From Euphorbia lathyris (lineage: Eukaryota > Streptophyta > Magnoliopsida > Malpighiales > Euphorbiaceae): a DNA stretch of 64,000 bases. The translations under genes and the position numbers were made by a program. This document shows, one piece after another, positions 32,985-44,517 of the stretch; position 1 is the stretch's first letter; the number at the start of each line of letters is the position of its first letter. Under the pieces are notes generated by a model that saw only the letters and a list, made by a program, of their open reading frames with translations, had not been told where the DNA came from and did not search any database. The DNA lies in assembly GCF_963576675.1 (NCBI RefSeq), contig NC_088918.1:47525501-47589500 (forward strand), written 5' to 3'.

Positions 32985-34262
32985 AGTGATTAATCAAGCT
33001 CTAAGACCAGTTGATGAACCGATATACATCCAATGTTTATACTTTAAAAGGCCATTCGAGTACGAAAACTTACCAGAAGTCTTTGGAGCTATTGAAAATT
33101 GCTGGATAAGTTGCGTAGCTGAATTATTAGAGGTATATGAATTCTGAATTTCCTCTAGCCAAGCCATAACCACCATGGAGATGGCCAGTACCTGAGCAAC
33201 TGGGGTTATTTGATCCTTAAATTGTCTAGACAAAGCATCCACGACTTTGTTTTCTACCCACTTTTTATATTGTATCAAATATTCCAACCCCAATAATTTC
33301 GAAATGCTATAAGGACGTATACAATCATTGTTCTAAAAAGTTCTTAATGCTTTCCTGGTCGGTTCGAATGACAAATGGGTCATGTTTCAAATAGGGTCTC
33401 CAATAAAAGACTGCTTGAAAAATTGCAAGAAATTCTCTTTCATAGGTGGATAATCGCTGATTTCGAGGGTTGAGTCCCTTAGATAAGTAGCAGATTGGCC
33501 TCTGATTCTGCATGAGAACATCACTGATTCCTGTGCTGCTTGCATCATATTCAATGGTGAAGGGAAGATGAAAGTTGGGTAAAGCCAGTATCAGTGCCTG
33601 AGACATCAACTATTTAAGTTGATTGAAGGTAGAAATAACATGAGGTGTCCATTAGAAGTTGTCCTTTCGTAACATATTTGTAAGTGGCCTACTCATAGCC
33701 CCACACCCTTGGACAAACCTTCGATAGTATCCAGTTAACCCTAAGAAGCTAATGAGACCCTTTAATGTAAAAGGGAGTGGCCGACTAACCGTGGCTGCAA
33801 TTTCTCTAGATCAGTGGTTACCCATTGAGTTGAAATTATATGTCCCAAATAGGATATCTTGTCCACACCGAAATCACACTTCGATTCTTTTACAAAGAGT
33901 TGATGTTCTGTTAACAATTGAAACACAATTTATAGGTGTGACAAGTGAGTGTCAATGTCAGGACTGTAAACAAGGATGTTTACGAAGAAGACAAGTACAA
34001 ACTTCCGTAAATGGGGCTTGAAGATTGTGTTCATGAGTGCTTGGAAGGTAAAGGGGGAATTAGTAAGCCCAAATGGCATCACCATGAACTCGTAGTCACC
34101 GGAATGGGTACGAAAATCTATTTTAAAGATGTCAGATTCTTTCATTCGTATCTGATGATAATCAGCCCTTAAGTCGATCTTTGAAAACTTGGTGGTCCCT
34201 TGCAACTCATCTAAAAGCTCTTGAATCACAGATATAGGAAACTTATGAAAGAAAATAGACAA
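32985..34262 (-). pseudogene. Decayed chromovirus (Ty3) RT-RNase H fragment
   Basis: Read on the minus strand: RT palm ([50 protein letters not shown] and TFQALMN). The catalytic box reads [10 protein letters not shown], where chromoviruses have FFDDILVYS, so both Asp are lost. Then LGHIIST, a shifted connection region, and RNase H (FTIEYDASSTGISDVLMQ, LSTYEREFLAIFQAV, IRTDQESIKNFLEQ), the Asp context being EYDAS. At the left end are WVENKVVDALSRQ and the start of the integrase linker. Several stops and frameshifts. Both ends are truncated, and on the right it abuts an LTR fragment of another family. It is a relic without function. Confidence 0.88.
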
Positions 34263-35770
34263 GCCTAGGCGCAACAGAAATATAAAATTTTATCTATTTT
34301 ATCTATTTCCCTTTCCCCAAGATCTGTTAATCGTTATTTCATATAAAGAGGGATTAAACAAGTGTACCTTTTCTGAAGATCTATCTACCATTGCAAACGA
34401 AGTGCCCACAACTTCTCAACCGTGTTTCACGAACAATGAAATCAACAGAAAAGAAAACGGCTAGTAATCAACCAATGAATATAGCAATCTAAATTGATTG
34501 CCTCTAGGGAGTGTTTGGTTGAATAAAAAGTGTGTGGGAATCGAAATGGGAATGAGGATATTACCATTGCACTTGTTTGGTTAAATTAAATAACATATGG
34601 AATTGGAATTCCATTCCCATAAATGAGGAATTAGTGATTACCCATTTAACCCTTGTTAATCACTTTGATTCCCAAGTGGAATGAAATTGTCCCACGTTCT
34701 CTCCTTGACCTCTTCTTGACCTGTTGCAATTTCATCTCTCACATAATATGGTTTTTTTCTTACTCTTGCTATGGATTTCCTGAAAAAGACAAGATTTTCA
34801 ACTAAAACAGGACAATTATCAGTCATTCTTTATGCATATATCAACAAAATTCAAAGATTTCTAAGCCTCATATGACAAATTAATTCTTAATTTTCAGTAA
34901 TAAGCAAATTTAAAAATGATAAAAATTATTTTTACAAAACATTTTGTAATTATCTTTTTTCCTTCTTATTTCTTCAACATCTCCATTTAAGATGATTAAA
35001 CGAATTTATTCTTTTATTATTGAATGAATTATAATAATTAGTGATTAATTAAAAAATATATTTATTAAATTTGATATTGATTCCAATTCCGATCATTAGT
35101 GAACCAAACTCTTCAAAGAGAATTCTGATTCCAGAATGAACCAAACAAAAGAAATAAACATTCATTCCGATTCTGATTCCACTGCATTCCGATTCTGATT
35201 CCGATTCCGAAATCTGAACCAAACAGACCCCTAAAGGAATCGGCACGAGATCAAAAAGAGAGTAAACGGAAGAGTAATTAAGACGAGATGAAGTCGGAAG
35301 AATCGTAATATTATCTCGTGTTTGAAATCATTATCTTCGGGAATGCTTGGATCCATTTTTGTAAAATCCAGGATTTGTGCTCGGGAGAGAAAGGGAGAGA
35401 GAGCTTTTAAGGTTTTGGATGAAATAAAATGAGAAGGGCAAATATGTCAAAAATGGGCGGTGGACCGGAATTTGAGTGCGGTGAATAGCAATACCCTTAT
35501 TTTTATCTATATCTAAATATAAATAAATAGATAAATGATAATCCTAATCTAATTAGATATTTATTTATGTTAGAGATTTAATTTAATTATTTAGAATCCT
35601 TTCCGAATAGGATTACTAATTAGATAAATAAATATAATCATTATTTTTATTTATATCTTAATATAAATAGATAATAATCCTAATCTTAATTAGATATTTA
35701 TTTAGATTAGAGATTTAATTAATTAGAGATATCAAACCCAGGAAACTACTATATTACTCTTGAGCTGTGT
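34263..35770 (-). repeat. LTR fragment related to the 54489-57415 LTR, inverted
   Basis: The minus strand matches the 3' part of the copia LTR at 57080-57415, including GTTGTGGGCACTTC, GGTAGATAGA.CTTCAGAAAA and CCCTCTTTATATGAAATAACG. It is split by a MITE (34507-35231). The left edge, within the U5 end, lies against the chromovirus fragment, and no primer site follows, so it is a fragment. The right part (35233-35770) holds AT-rich U3/R-type sequence more loosely related to that family. Confidence 0.7.
34507..35231. mobile_element. MITE, PIF/Harbinger-like
   Basis: The left end GGGAGTGTTTGGTT and right end AACCAAACAGACCCC form imperfect inverted repeats of the GGGGTSTGTTTGGTT type. The flanks are CTA and TAA, a possible decayed 3-bp duplication. 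Near the right end are several GATTCCGATTCTG units, and near the left end related AATCGAAATGGGAATGAG. It is non-coding; the short open frame here (about 35049-35246) is a by-product of the units. A hAT origin is a weaker alternative. Confidence 0.6.
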
Positions 35771-36563
35771 CCTTGGGGGAGATTATGAATGAAAATATGA
35801 ATTAATCTTTTTCCCTTTTTACATGTGAAATCTTCTTTCTCCTTCTCTTTCTTATTCTCAACCTTCTCTTTCTTATTCTCAATTTAGCAGGTATCACTGA
35901 AACATGCCTCAATTTAACAAGTATCACTGAAACATGTGAAAAGATGGTAAGCCATTGTTGTGATTCATAACTCCATGAAGTCCTGAGTGTAACTTAATTT
36001 TGTTAATAAAATAAAATGAAAAAGTGAAATATTAGAACAAGCAAATTTCAAGGTTATGGTTTATCCGGTTATGATATTGCCTCTGAAAACTCCAAAATCT
36101 GTTGTTGTTGTTGTTATTATTATTATTATGAAACTCACCTATATAATAGTTTTTTTGGTGTTTGATGATTGACATGTTGTTTTGCCCTCAAATGCCTCTT
36201 TCTGTTCTTCTCCAAAAAAAATTATAAATAAATAAAATTTAATCTCTTAGTCCACAAAGTATATTATTTTAAATAAGTGGAGAACATTTTTTTTTTTAAA
36301 AACCAAACAGAGAAGGAGGCACAAGATTTTCTTACAATTTATCTTTCCTTTCTCAAATTCAAAGGAGTATTCATTTTCTTGTAGTTTCTGAATAATGTCA
36401 TTTTTTAATGTCTGTATTCTCATTCAACCATATTTAATAGTAATAGATCCAAGAAATGAAATGAAGATTCTTATGAAATTCAAAACGAATATACAAAAAT
36501 ATCACAAAATTTTGCAGAACAATAATGAACTCAACAACTTAGAATTAAAGATGATTGCATGCA
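35771..36563. other. Region 3' of the PDC gene; (GTT)n(ATT)n microsatellite
   Basis: AT-rich non-coding sequence. A compound microsatellite of GTT then ATT units lies at about 36100-36128. The final part, next to the gene, should contain the 3'UTR, but a poly(A) signal cannot be chosen with confidence. Confidence 0.5.
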
Positions 36564-38821
36564 TTACTGAGGGTTTGGTGGGCGGCTATTGGCAGCAGAG
36601 ACCCTTGAACCCCATTCCAGGAGTTCTTTGCTTGTGTCATCCTTATGAACCACAACCTCAATGAAACACAAGCAATCTTGCTTTTCCCCTGTTGCCGTCT
36701 CTATTGCTTCAATTAGTTCTTCCTCGCAGAACACCTGCAATGAATGGAGTTAATTAACTTTCATCTCATCTCATCTTGAGTTTCGTGTCAAGCAAAGCTT
36801 ACAAAACTCACCTTGACTGTCCAGCATTTGCCTTCACCATTGTGGATTGCATCGATCAACGCAGTGTAGTTCCAGTTCTTAATCACATTGTATGGACCAT
36901 CATGGATCTCAACTTCAATGGTGTACCCTCCATTATTGATCAGGAATATTATGCTCTTCTGTTCACATCTCAGCATTGTTGACACATCTTGTGCAGTCAC
37001 CTGTTAGTGTTATTCACACTTCAATTCATCACCCATACTGAACTTTTGAAAGCCAACTATACAAGAGTCTTTGATTCTATACCTGAAAGCTACCATCGCC
37101 TATACAAGCAATGACACGCTTCTCTGGTACAGCCTGAGCATACCCAAGAGTTGCCCCTACTGACCAACCAATTGAGCCATATTGCATTTGGAACTCATAC
37201 CTGAAAACCCAATTTCACATATTTGGTTATAAGCCTTATAACATTTATAGACACACAGAAACATTTCTGGATTGCTTACCCGCATCCCATTGGCAATTTC
37301 AGCTTCTGGCAGTTGAACCACGAGTCCCCTGTCTCAGCAATGACAGCAGTACCACTGGACAGCATATTCTGTATATGCTGGAAGAGAATATTAACTCTCA
37401 ATGGTTCTTTTGGTTCACTTTTCAAAGGATGTCCATCAGGAACATAAATCCTGCGATAGTTCTCGAAAGCAGTAGTATTGAACTTGATCTTCTTTGAAAG
37501 GGCTGTGAGAAAATCCTTCATCAGAACACATCCGAATGCAGGTCCATTTGCAATCACCACACGATCAGGCTGCACAATAACGGCCTTCTCTTTCTTGAGA
37601 AGAAGAGAGTATCCAACGGAGCTATAATCATTGAAAATGGGTCCGGCAAACAGGTAAGCATCTGCAGATTCCACAATCTCAGCACAGAAGGCAGTGCTTA
37701 CTGCACCCCAATAAGTTCCAATGAAATGGGGATGCTCTTCGGGCACAAGGCCTTTAGCTGATGGCATCACAGCCACGGGATATCCAGACGCATCAGCTAA
37801 CTCGACAAAAGCATGGCTTGCCTTTGCCGCTCTCAATTTTGGACCAGCCACCAGAACTGGCTTCACTGCGTTGTTCAAGAAATCTGCTGCTGCTTCAACT
37901 GCAGCCTCCAAGCCTAATTTATTACTCAATCTAGCCATCAACAGAACACCATTTTTTAAATCAATTTCCCACCATCCAACTTCTATTACTAATATTAAAT
38001 TAATATGCACATATTAAAGAACTAAATATCCACCTGGGAGAGAGTGAAAATGGGACAGGATCACGGCTAAAAGTAGGATGAGGAACGGCAGCCAGATTAC
38101 AGCTAATGCTGAGATAAACAGGCTTGCTTTCTTTCAAAGCAGTGGATATAGCAGTATCTACAAGCTCATGTGCATCTTCTAAGTTATTCACCACAGCCTT
38201 TTAAAATCATCAAACACATAAAAACCATTATAAATCATAATGAAAAAAACCTTTAAATTCATAATACAATACGTAACTGGATTGATTTCCCTTTACCTGA
38301 AAACAGGTAACAGTCTGAAAACACCTAAGCTCCTGGCTGAAATCAGGCAAACCAATGGTATGGTGAAGGATCCTATTAGTCCCATAATCATTTGAATTAG
38401 GCCCGCCGGCAATACAAATAACAGGCAGATTCTCGCTATAAGCACCGGCGATCGCATTAAGGACGCTGAGTCCACCGACGGTAAACGTAACAACACAAGC
38501 GCCAACACCGCGACACCGGGCATAACCGTCAGCGGCATACCCTGCATTGAGCTCATTACAGCAACCGATATTTTTAAGGCCAGGCTCAGCTATGAGATGG
38601 TCAAGAAGAGTGAGATTGAAGTCGCCCGGAACAGAGAAAACATCAGTGACGCCAATCTGAACAAGGCGGCGAGCTATGTGGCGGCCGAGGGTAGAATCAG
38701 GAGAGCTGATAACGGCAGGGGAAACAAAGTTTTGGACAGTGGAAACAGAGCCATTGGATGGAGCACACATGTCGCTATTGTTAGGCTTGCAAGCGTCGAT
38801 AGATCCGATATTGGTGTCCAT
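36564..38821 (-). CDS. PDC: Pyruvate decarboxylase (EC 4.1.1.1), six exons
   Basis: Exons on the minus strand: 38821-38297, 38197-38034, 37930-37280, 37200-37083, 37000-36812 and 36734-36564. All introns are 77-103 bp with GT-AG borders. The exons give 1818 nt, that is 605 residues, the usual plant PDC length, with no stop or frameshift. Key parts: TPP pyrimidine domain with the catalytic Glu90 ([12 protein letters not shown]) and the HHTIG pair (153-154); the central domain ([41 protein letters not shown]); and the TPP/Mg binding motif GDGS (481-484) with NNGGYTIE about 25 residues on. It converts pyruvate to acetaldehyde and CO2 in the cytosol, the first step of ethanol fermentation under low oxygen. 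It is the only confident host gene in the window. Confidence 0.96.
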
Positions 38822-38952
38822 CGGAAAAAGAAGAGGTGTAGTTTGAAGGTGATGGGTTTCAAATTGGGGGAGAAGAAATTAAGGAGAGATAGAAGACAAA
38901 GAGGAATTTGATTTGTTTGCATTGCATTTGCATGTATGGAAATGGGAAAGAA

Positions 38953-38958
38953 TTTATA
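38953..38958 (-). promoter_or_regulatory. TATA box of the PDC gene
   Basis: TATAAA on the minus strand (CCTATAAATTC), about 132 bp before the ATG at 38821, a usual plant distance with a 5'UTR of about 100 nt. The 5'UTR is CT-rich on the minus strand. No hypoxia motif was assigned. Confidence 0.6.
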
Positions 38959-39426
38959 GGTGGAAAGGAGAGATGGTGAAACCAGGGGCTGTTGTTTGAG
39001 TGGGAACACGTTTTTGCTTCCAATGGCGGTGATCAGTGGACTATTCTACGATGATCCATCATTCTTGAGTTGAGACCGTTTTAGGAAATTAAAGTTGGTC
39101 CCCTCCCCAAGTAATTCCCTGTTTCATGTTTCATGTTTCATTTTTCCATTTTCCTTTTTTCACTTTTACTTTTTCACTCGAAATTTGGCCGACGGGAACC
39201 ACATCCACCTACCTAAAGGGCAGGTGGGATTATTACCATCTACCCCAAATGGCATACGGGAACTTTTTTTCTATATTTTTTATTTTTAACAAATGCATTT
39301 TTAATAATTTTTTTATGAATTTCATTTATTTTCAGTGTCATTAGAAATTTGGGTTGGTGATGGGATCGATTAAGGTAGTCGTTTCATTACGGACATAATT
39401 TTCCATACAAGTTCATAAGCTATTGA

Positions 39427-39639
39427 ATGGCAAAAGACGTTGCAATTCAACATGATTTCGAGCTGATTATTGCTTCGCACAAACACGGAGGAAAGCAGAA
39501 GTTTTTTAGATGTTCTCGTGGTGAACGGTATATAGGAGTTTTGAAAACTTTCGATGAGGCTTTAAAAAGGAAAGGTAAGATGCTCTGCCTCGTGCACCCT
39601 CTGTGCGTCCGCAATCCGATTATTATTTTGTCTAATTGA
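39427..39639 (+). pseudogene. Short fragment resembling MULE/FAR1-type N-terminal region
   Basis: 70 codons: HDFELIIASHKHGGKQKFFR then CSRGERYIGV and DEALKRKGK. The pattern, a hydrophobic strand followed by FxCSRGxxY and a basic RKGK, resembles the start of FAR1/MULE transposase DNA-binding regions. It is short, isolated and lies in repeat sequence. The frame runs into non-coding sequence after a possible splice donor (AAAGGTAAG). The function is not supported. Confidence 0.3.
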
Positions 39640-39829
39640 GTTACCTTCTTATTTACTATCAATTTCTACTTATGTCAATTAATGATAGATAAATACAAAT
39701 TTAACATCAAAACAACAATCAGACGTTTCGGTAACTCGGTATAGGCTTTTTTCCAATTTCGGGCCCCCTTAAAGGGAGTCCGACCAAAATATAAAAGAAA
39801 AATTCTATTTCGACCTCCCCGTAAGGGGG

Positions 39830-39990
39830 GCGGATGAACTTCCCGCCTGCCCAAAGGGTAACCGAGTGAAACTCCCACATGTCATTTGGGCAGGCGGATG
39901 AAATTCCCACCTGCCCTGGCAAGCGAAAATTTCATCCACCTACCCTTTGGGTGGGCGGGAAGTTCATACGCCTACCCAAAGGGCATTCAG
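39830..39990. repeat. Short palindromic minisatellite
   Basis: About five degenerate units of 30-37 bp. The core CCTGCCCAAAGGGT occurs in both orientations (CCCAAAGGG, CATTTGGGCAGGCGG, CCCTTTGGGTGGGCGGG). Each unit also carries GAAATTCCCACC or its like. Confidence 0.65.
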
Positions 39991-40356
39991 GATTTTCATC
40001 TGTTTATCTAAATCCGGAGATGAAACTCGTGTTTTCGATGAAAATTTAACAAAAAAAAATGTACCTTTCCATTAATCGATCCTTTTCCTTTGACGAAATT
40101 TTCTGCCATGATTCTCGTGTAGGGGTTTGTGATATTTGGAGAGATTAGAGAGAGAATGAGATGTTTTGGTTGAAAATGATGAAAAGGGCAAAACTATCTT
40201 TATGGAGGCGATGATAAGTAATTTGGGGACGGTGAATAGCAATCCACTTATTTTACGTGAACTATATCACGAGCATCCAATTTGTCTAAAAACTCCAAGT
40301 CACCTCTAAACTTCAAAATGTTGCAACTAAGTCAATCAACTTGTTTATTTGGAATA

Positions 40357-41141
40357 CAGTAAAACCTCGATAAATGCATATTCTTGGGACCGGAAAAAAT
40401 ATTCATTAAGCGAGATTACTTATTTATCGATAAATCAATATTTATTATTTCATAGATAATTTATCATTGTAAAATGTATACATTGTATGTGGTAAGAAAA
40501 AGGCTTAAAGCATTATTTGGCTTATGATCTATCCAAAATTTTGTCATTTGGCTCCTGACCTATTATTTGGTCACATTTGGCCACTGATCTATCCTAAATT
40601 GATGAACTTTCAGCCAATTTGGATTCAAACTTAACCGAATCATTATCTCATTGATAAGTAACGATATTTTGACACTTAAACTTAATAGATTTTAGTTTAT
40701 GATTTGTTTTTTTTTCTTTTTTAATCTAATTAATTATTTCCACATAATGTGGAAAAAAAACTTTAAGAAATATCACGTTTCAAGTTTAAGTATCAAAATA
40801 TCGTTACTTATCAATGAGCTAACGATTCTGTTAAATATTCATACAAATTTAGTGAAATTTCACCAAATTAGATAGGTAAAGGGCCAAATGTGATTAAATA
40901 ATATGTCAAACGCCAAATGACACAATTTTGGATAGGTCAGGTGCCAAATAATGCTTTAAGCCAAAGAAAAATCAAAAGATATCAATTAAAGTATTACTTG
41001 AATCTAGAGACGTTTAACTTTTTTGGTGAAAATTAATGCATTTAAAACTAAATTCATGTACATAGCAAATGAAAATGTTTAGTATTTAACTATAAAAGGT
41101 ATAGAAGAAATGACTTCTAGTTGATTGATTGAAAGGTTTTA

Positions 41142-41179
<38 letters not shown>

Positions 41180-41365
41180 TGTATGTAATTCAATAATTAT
41201 TAATTTATATTTTTATTGGACCCTTAAGGATTTAAATATTTTTATTACTTAATTCATTTAGCGAGGTTATTACTTTAGTCCATTGGCCCAAGTCGGGACA
41301 GAAAGAATTTATTATATAAACGAGGTTATTATTTTATCGAACATTCGTTTATCGAGATTTAACTG
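40357..41365. mobile_element. Emigrant-like (mariner/pogo-type) element
   Basis: The ends are CAGTAAAACCTCGATAAAT and ATTTAACTG-type complement (right arm reads GTTTATCGAGATTTAACTG), flanked by the TA dinucleotide at 40355-40356 and 41366-41367. The known Emigrant MITE starts CAGTAAAACCTCTATAAATT with TA duplication. It is non-coding, with a (TA)n run near 41140-41172 and a nested foldback element (40502-40962). Confidence 0.75.
40502..40962. mobile_element. Foldback Mutator-type MITE
   Basis: The ends are GGCTTAAAGCATTATTTGGC and its complement. Nearly the whole 461-bp element is an inverted repeat, including the inner block TTGATAAGTAACGATATTTT and complement, with a short central loop. 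The flanks TAAGAAAAA (40493-40501) and AAAGAAAAA (40963-40971) are a 9-bp duplication with one mismatch. Confidence 0.8.
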
Positions 41366-41655
41366 TAAGTAACAACCCAAATAAGTTAATATTTATGATT
41401 TTTGGATTTTTTTGCCTTTGAATAATATAACAACATAATAGTTAGATATAACAACAGATTTTGGACATCTTTAATTTCTGCTATAATGTTATGTTATGTT
41501 TTTTTTTGGATTTATGAGTTACTTGAAGTTGTTATTTATTCCAAATAAGTAACTTAAAGGGTAATTTGTTCCAAATAACCAAGTTGAGAAGGTCAATTGT
41601 AACGTTTTGAAGTTCAAGGATCAGCAACAATTTTTGGACAACTTAGAGAACTGGC

Positions 41656-44508
41656 GACGTATTAGACCTTTATTTTATTTTATTTTTATATTTGGAAACA
41701 AAATAATGATAATAATAATAATAATGCAAAGTTTTTTTTGAAAACTAAAAATAAAAAATATATTATGTATATATAACAGAGCATATATTTTATATCGTTG
41801 GTAAAAAATAAGTAATTTTTTTATTCAACTGTGTCGTTTCTTGAGAGAAACCCCTAACTAATGAACGTTGACCCCTCTATGTCGCTGGATGGCGATGGCA
41901 ACACCAACTACATTATGGACACCTCTGATTAACATCTTACCGTGATTCTTTAGTTGGAGAATCACCGAAGGAGGAGGTTCGATTCCTTAAGGACCTTATG
42001 GTTAAAGGTTTAGTTTCAACCCCTCATGATAATCTCTTGAAACTCAAGTTTACGGTTGTACCTCAACTCTTAGATGAATCACTATGCCAAATAGCCTTTC
42101 AGATGAAGGTTCAAAATCGCCGTCCCATAAGAAGTAAAACTGTCACGGGACTCGCTGCCGTCTGATGGACCTTCAGACGACGGTTGGGTAAAAGTAGACT
42201 CTAGAAAGTGCACTAGATACAAGTAATATTTCAGTAAGTAGAGTATCGTCTCCTCGGGGATTGATGAATAACTTCAACAGAAAAACCTTATAAAACAGGG
42301 CATTCGTGGTAACGTAACTTCTTTCTTTGGTTGAAAAATGGTTTTGTGTGATTTGATTAGAAATGACTAAAAACGAACGACTTTCTACTAGTTTGTTCAA
42401 AAGATAATGGGTTGTCTCAATAAGAGGGTGGAACAGGCTAAGCCACGACAGGAATAAGTTGCTTTCAGTATAACTTTAGTCTATTTATTCATGAATGAAA
42501 TATGGTGAGGTCAAGGTCTCTGCTTTAGATTCACTTAAGTCAACCTCCGTGTGTTCTTAAGATTCTAAGATTTACTACAGCTTCAAGCGTCCTCAAAGTT
42601 GGTTCTCTCTTGCATTAGGCACGAAAGAGCATTTCATCTTTTAGAAAACCCTTGATACAAACCCCTTTTATTCCTACTTCGGGTTTTGTATGTTTAATGA
42701 GAGATACACGAGAATGAAAGCAGTTCCCCATCATTCATTAACGTTAAGATAAACATACTCAAGTATGCATTTAAAAGCATCATTAAACACCTCATACAAT
42801 AACATTATTCATTCATAAAAAGATTAAGTTAACTTACAGCACCAGCCCTTAGCCGGCCTAGCCCATTCAATCGACTACTCACTCATGGTAAAGAGTGAAC
42901 AACCTGAAGTCGAGCAATGATTCTCTATTAATGGAGTTCTTGAGGTTCAGAGAGAGCTTTTAGCTCCCAACACTTCAACGGGTCTTTTTCATGAAATTTA
43001 TCCAAAAAGAAGTATATGCCTTCCCTCTAACTACTGTTCTCTATTTAAAGGAGGGAGGGCCCAAAAATAATTAAACACTAAAATATTACATAATTAAAAA
43101 GATTGTTCTTAAAAGGTTGAATTGTTCTTTCATGGAAATGGGTGGTTACATTTTGACACTTGAACACTCAAGGTTAGAATTGCTTGTCATCATGTTACTT
43201 TAAGCTGGCTACTCCTGCTACCGCCTCCTGTTCACGCTATCCTCTCTGGTTCTCCCTTTTATCCGCTGGTCCACTGGGTGCTTTCGCCTTTTTCCTGCAA
43301 AACAGGCTACACGGTAGCCGTTTCGACTCTTCTTTCAAGATCTGCATAAAGACCCTTTTTAGTCCATATTTTATGCAATCACAAGCCTTAATTTATCATA
43401 TTTATCTTACATAAGGTATGTTTATTAGGATCAAATATAAGCTTATCACGCCTCTTGTGGCCCCAAGTCCTAATCACATCGCTAACAATAATGTGTATAG
43501 GGGAAGTCTAAATAATGGCAATGAGTGGAGGACCCATTAATGTGCCTCGAGCTAATGCTCAAAGACTCACAAAAGGATAAGTGTACCTCATCGTTATCAA
43601 GTAATAAATATGGAAAGTCCATGTATAGGATACTGTTAAGACTCACAATATGAACTCGAGGAAATATGCAGACTTATGAATGATTTAATCAAATACCCAA
43701 ACACAATCAATAACTAGAACATAAATAGAGGAATGGAACTCGGATTAAATATGGTAAATCGTCACAGATTATAACCAATTCAAAATCTAGAAAGATCTTA
43801 CAAGTTGAACAAGAGTAAAGGAAAAGCATATCGACTTTGGAACTTATCGACTCAAGCAATCGTCATTCTGAATTGGAGGTGGAACCTTGATTGCTTGTGT
43901 ATCAATAATAGGTGGAAGCTTTTTACAGATAAAGATGGATAATGACAGAAGTTTGGACTGCTCTCAAGGGGAAGGAAATTTTACAAATAATTACTAGATG
44001 CCTTGGAATAAGAATTCCAATGTCTTTAAATAGAAAATTAAAAAACATATCTAACTTCTTTAAATATTATGTAATAGCTATAATATCAATTACAGATTGT
44101 CAAATTCAAAAATGAGAGAATGGGTCCAAAACCGGTGTCTTTCAGCCGACTAGCTCGACGAGCTGGCCATTTGTAGCAAATGGGGAATTTTGTGGCCCCT
44201 AGCTCGACGAGCTGGGAGCTAGGCGTGGCCTCGATTCTTCAAAAGTGGCCAGTTTGGGGAGCTGGCCTATGGAGGCTTAACGTCTTCAAATCTTCACCTC
44301 TAGTCTCGGTCAAACTTACTCCTGATGCTGAATCCCTTAAAAATCTCCAAATAATCTTACAAACTCCCATTAAATATTTACCAATATCAATTAGTTAACT
44401 TGCCAAAAACCATTTTAATTACCAAGTCAAAACTGATTAATTTTGGTAAGTTGATTTTCATGAAATTGGCACCATAAAAGCTATAAATTAAATGTGGCAA
44501 TCTTTTTA
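41656..44508. other. Unassigned intergenic sequence with repeat traces
   Basis: No supportable gene. 42180-42260 (AGTGCACTAGATACAAGTAA, then TATCGTCTCCTCGGGG) resembles non-coding parts of plant Ty3 elements. 43535-43620 in reverse complement matches about 32880-32960. At 44145-44275 there are three close copies of a TAGCTCGACGAGCTGG palindrome-like unit. The rest shows nothing I can name. Confidence 0.4.
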
Positions 44509-44517
44509 TTGAAATAA

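Larger units (their letters stand above)
39080..40256. other. Decayed repeat region with CCCAAAGGG palindromes
   Basis: No intact gene. At about 39195-39250 and 39830-39990 there are short inverted or direct units built on GCCYRCCCAAAGGGCAGGCGG-like sequence. The right end (about 40100-40256, AGGGCAAA...GGTGAATAGCAATCC) is similar to 35430-35490 in the inverted LTR fragment. The block is probably an old LTR remnant. Confidence 0.45.
40277..41650. mobile_element. Outer inverted-repeat element hosting two nested elements
   Basis: 40277-40352 and 41571-41650 are related inverted repeats (TTCAAAATGTTGCAACT against the complement of AATTGTAACGTTTTGAA; CAACTTGTTTATTTGG against CCAAATAACCAAGTTG). 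The exact ends and target duplication could not be found. Inside it lies an Emigrant-like element and inside that a foldback element. Confidence 0.5.

Noticed and set aside
35049..35246. 65-codon ORF with Ser-Glu repeats
   Set aside because: Produced by GATTCC/GATTCTG units at the end of the MITE.
37721..38017. Plus-strand ORFs opposite the PDC exons
   Set aside because: Antisense shadows of real exons; no independent support.
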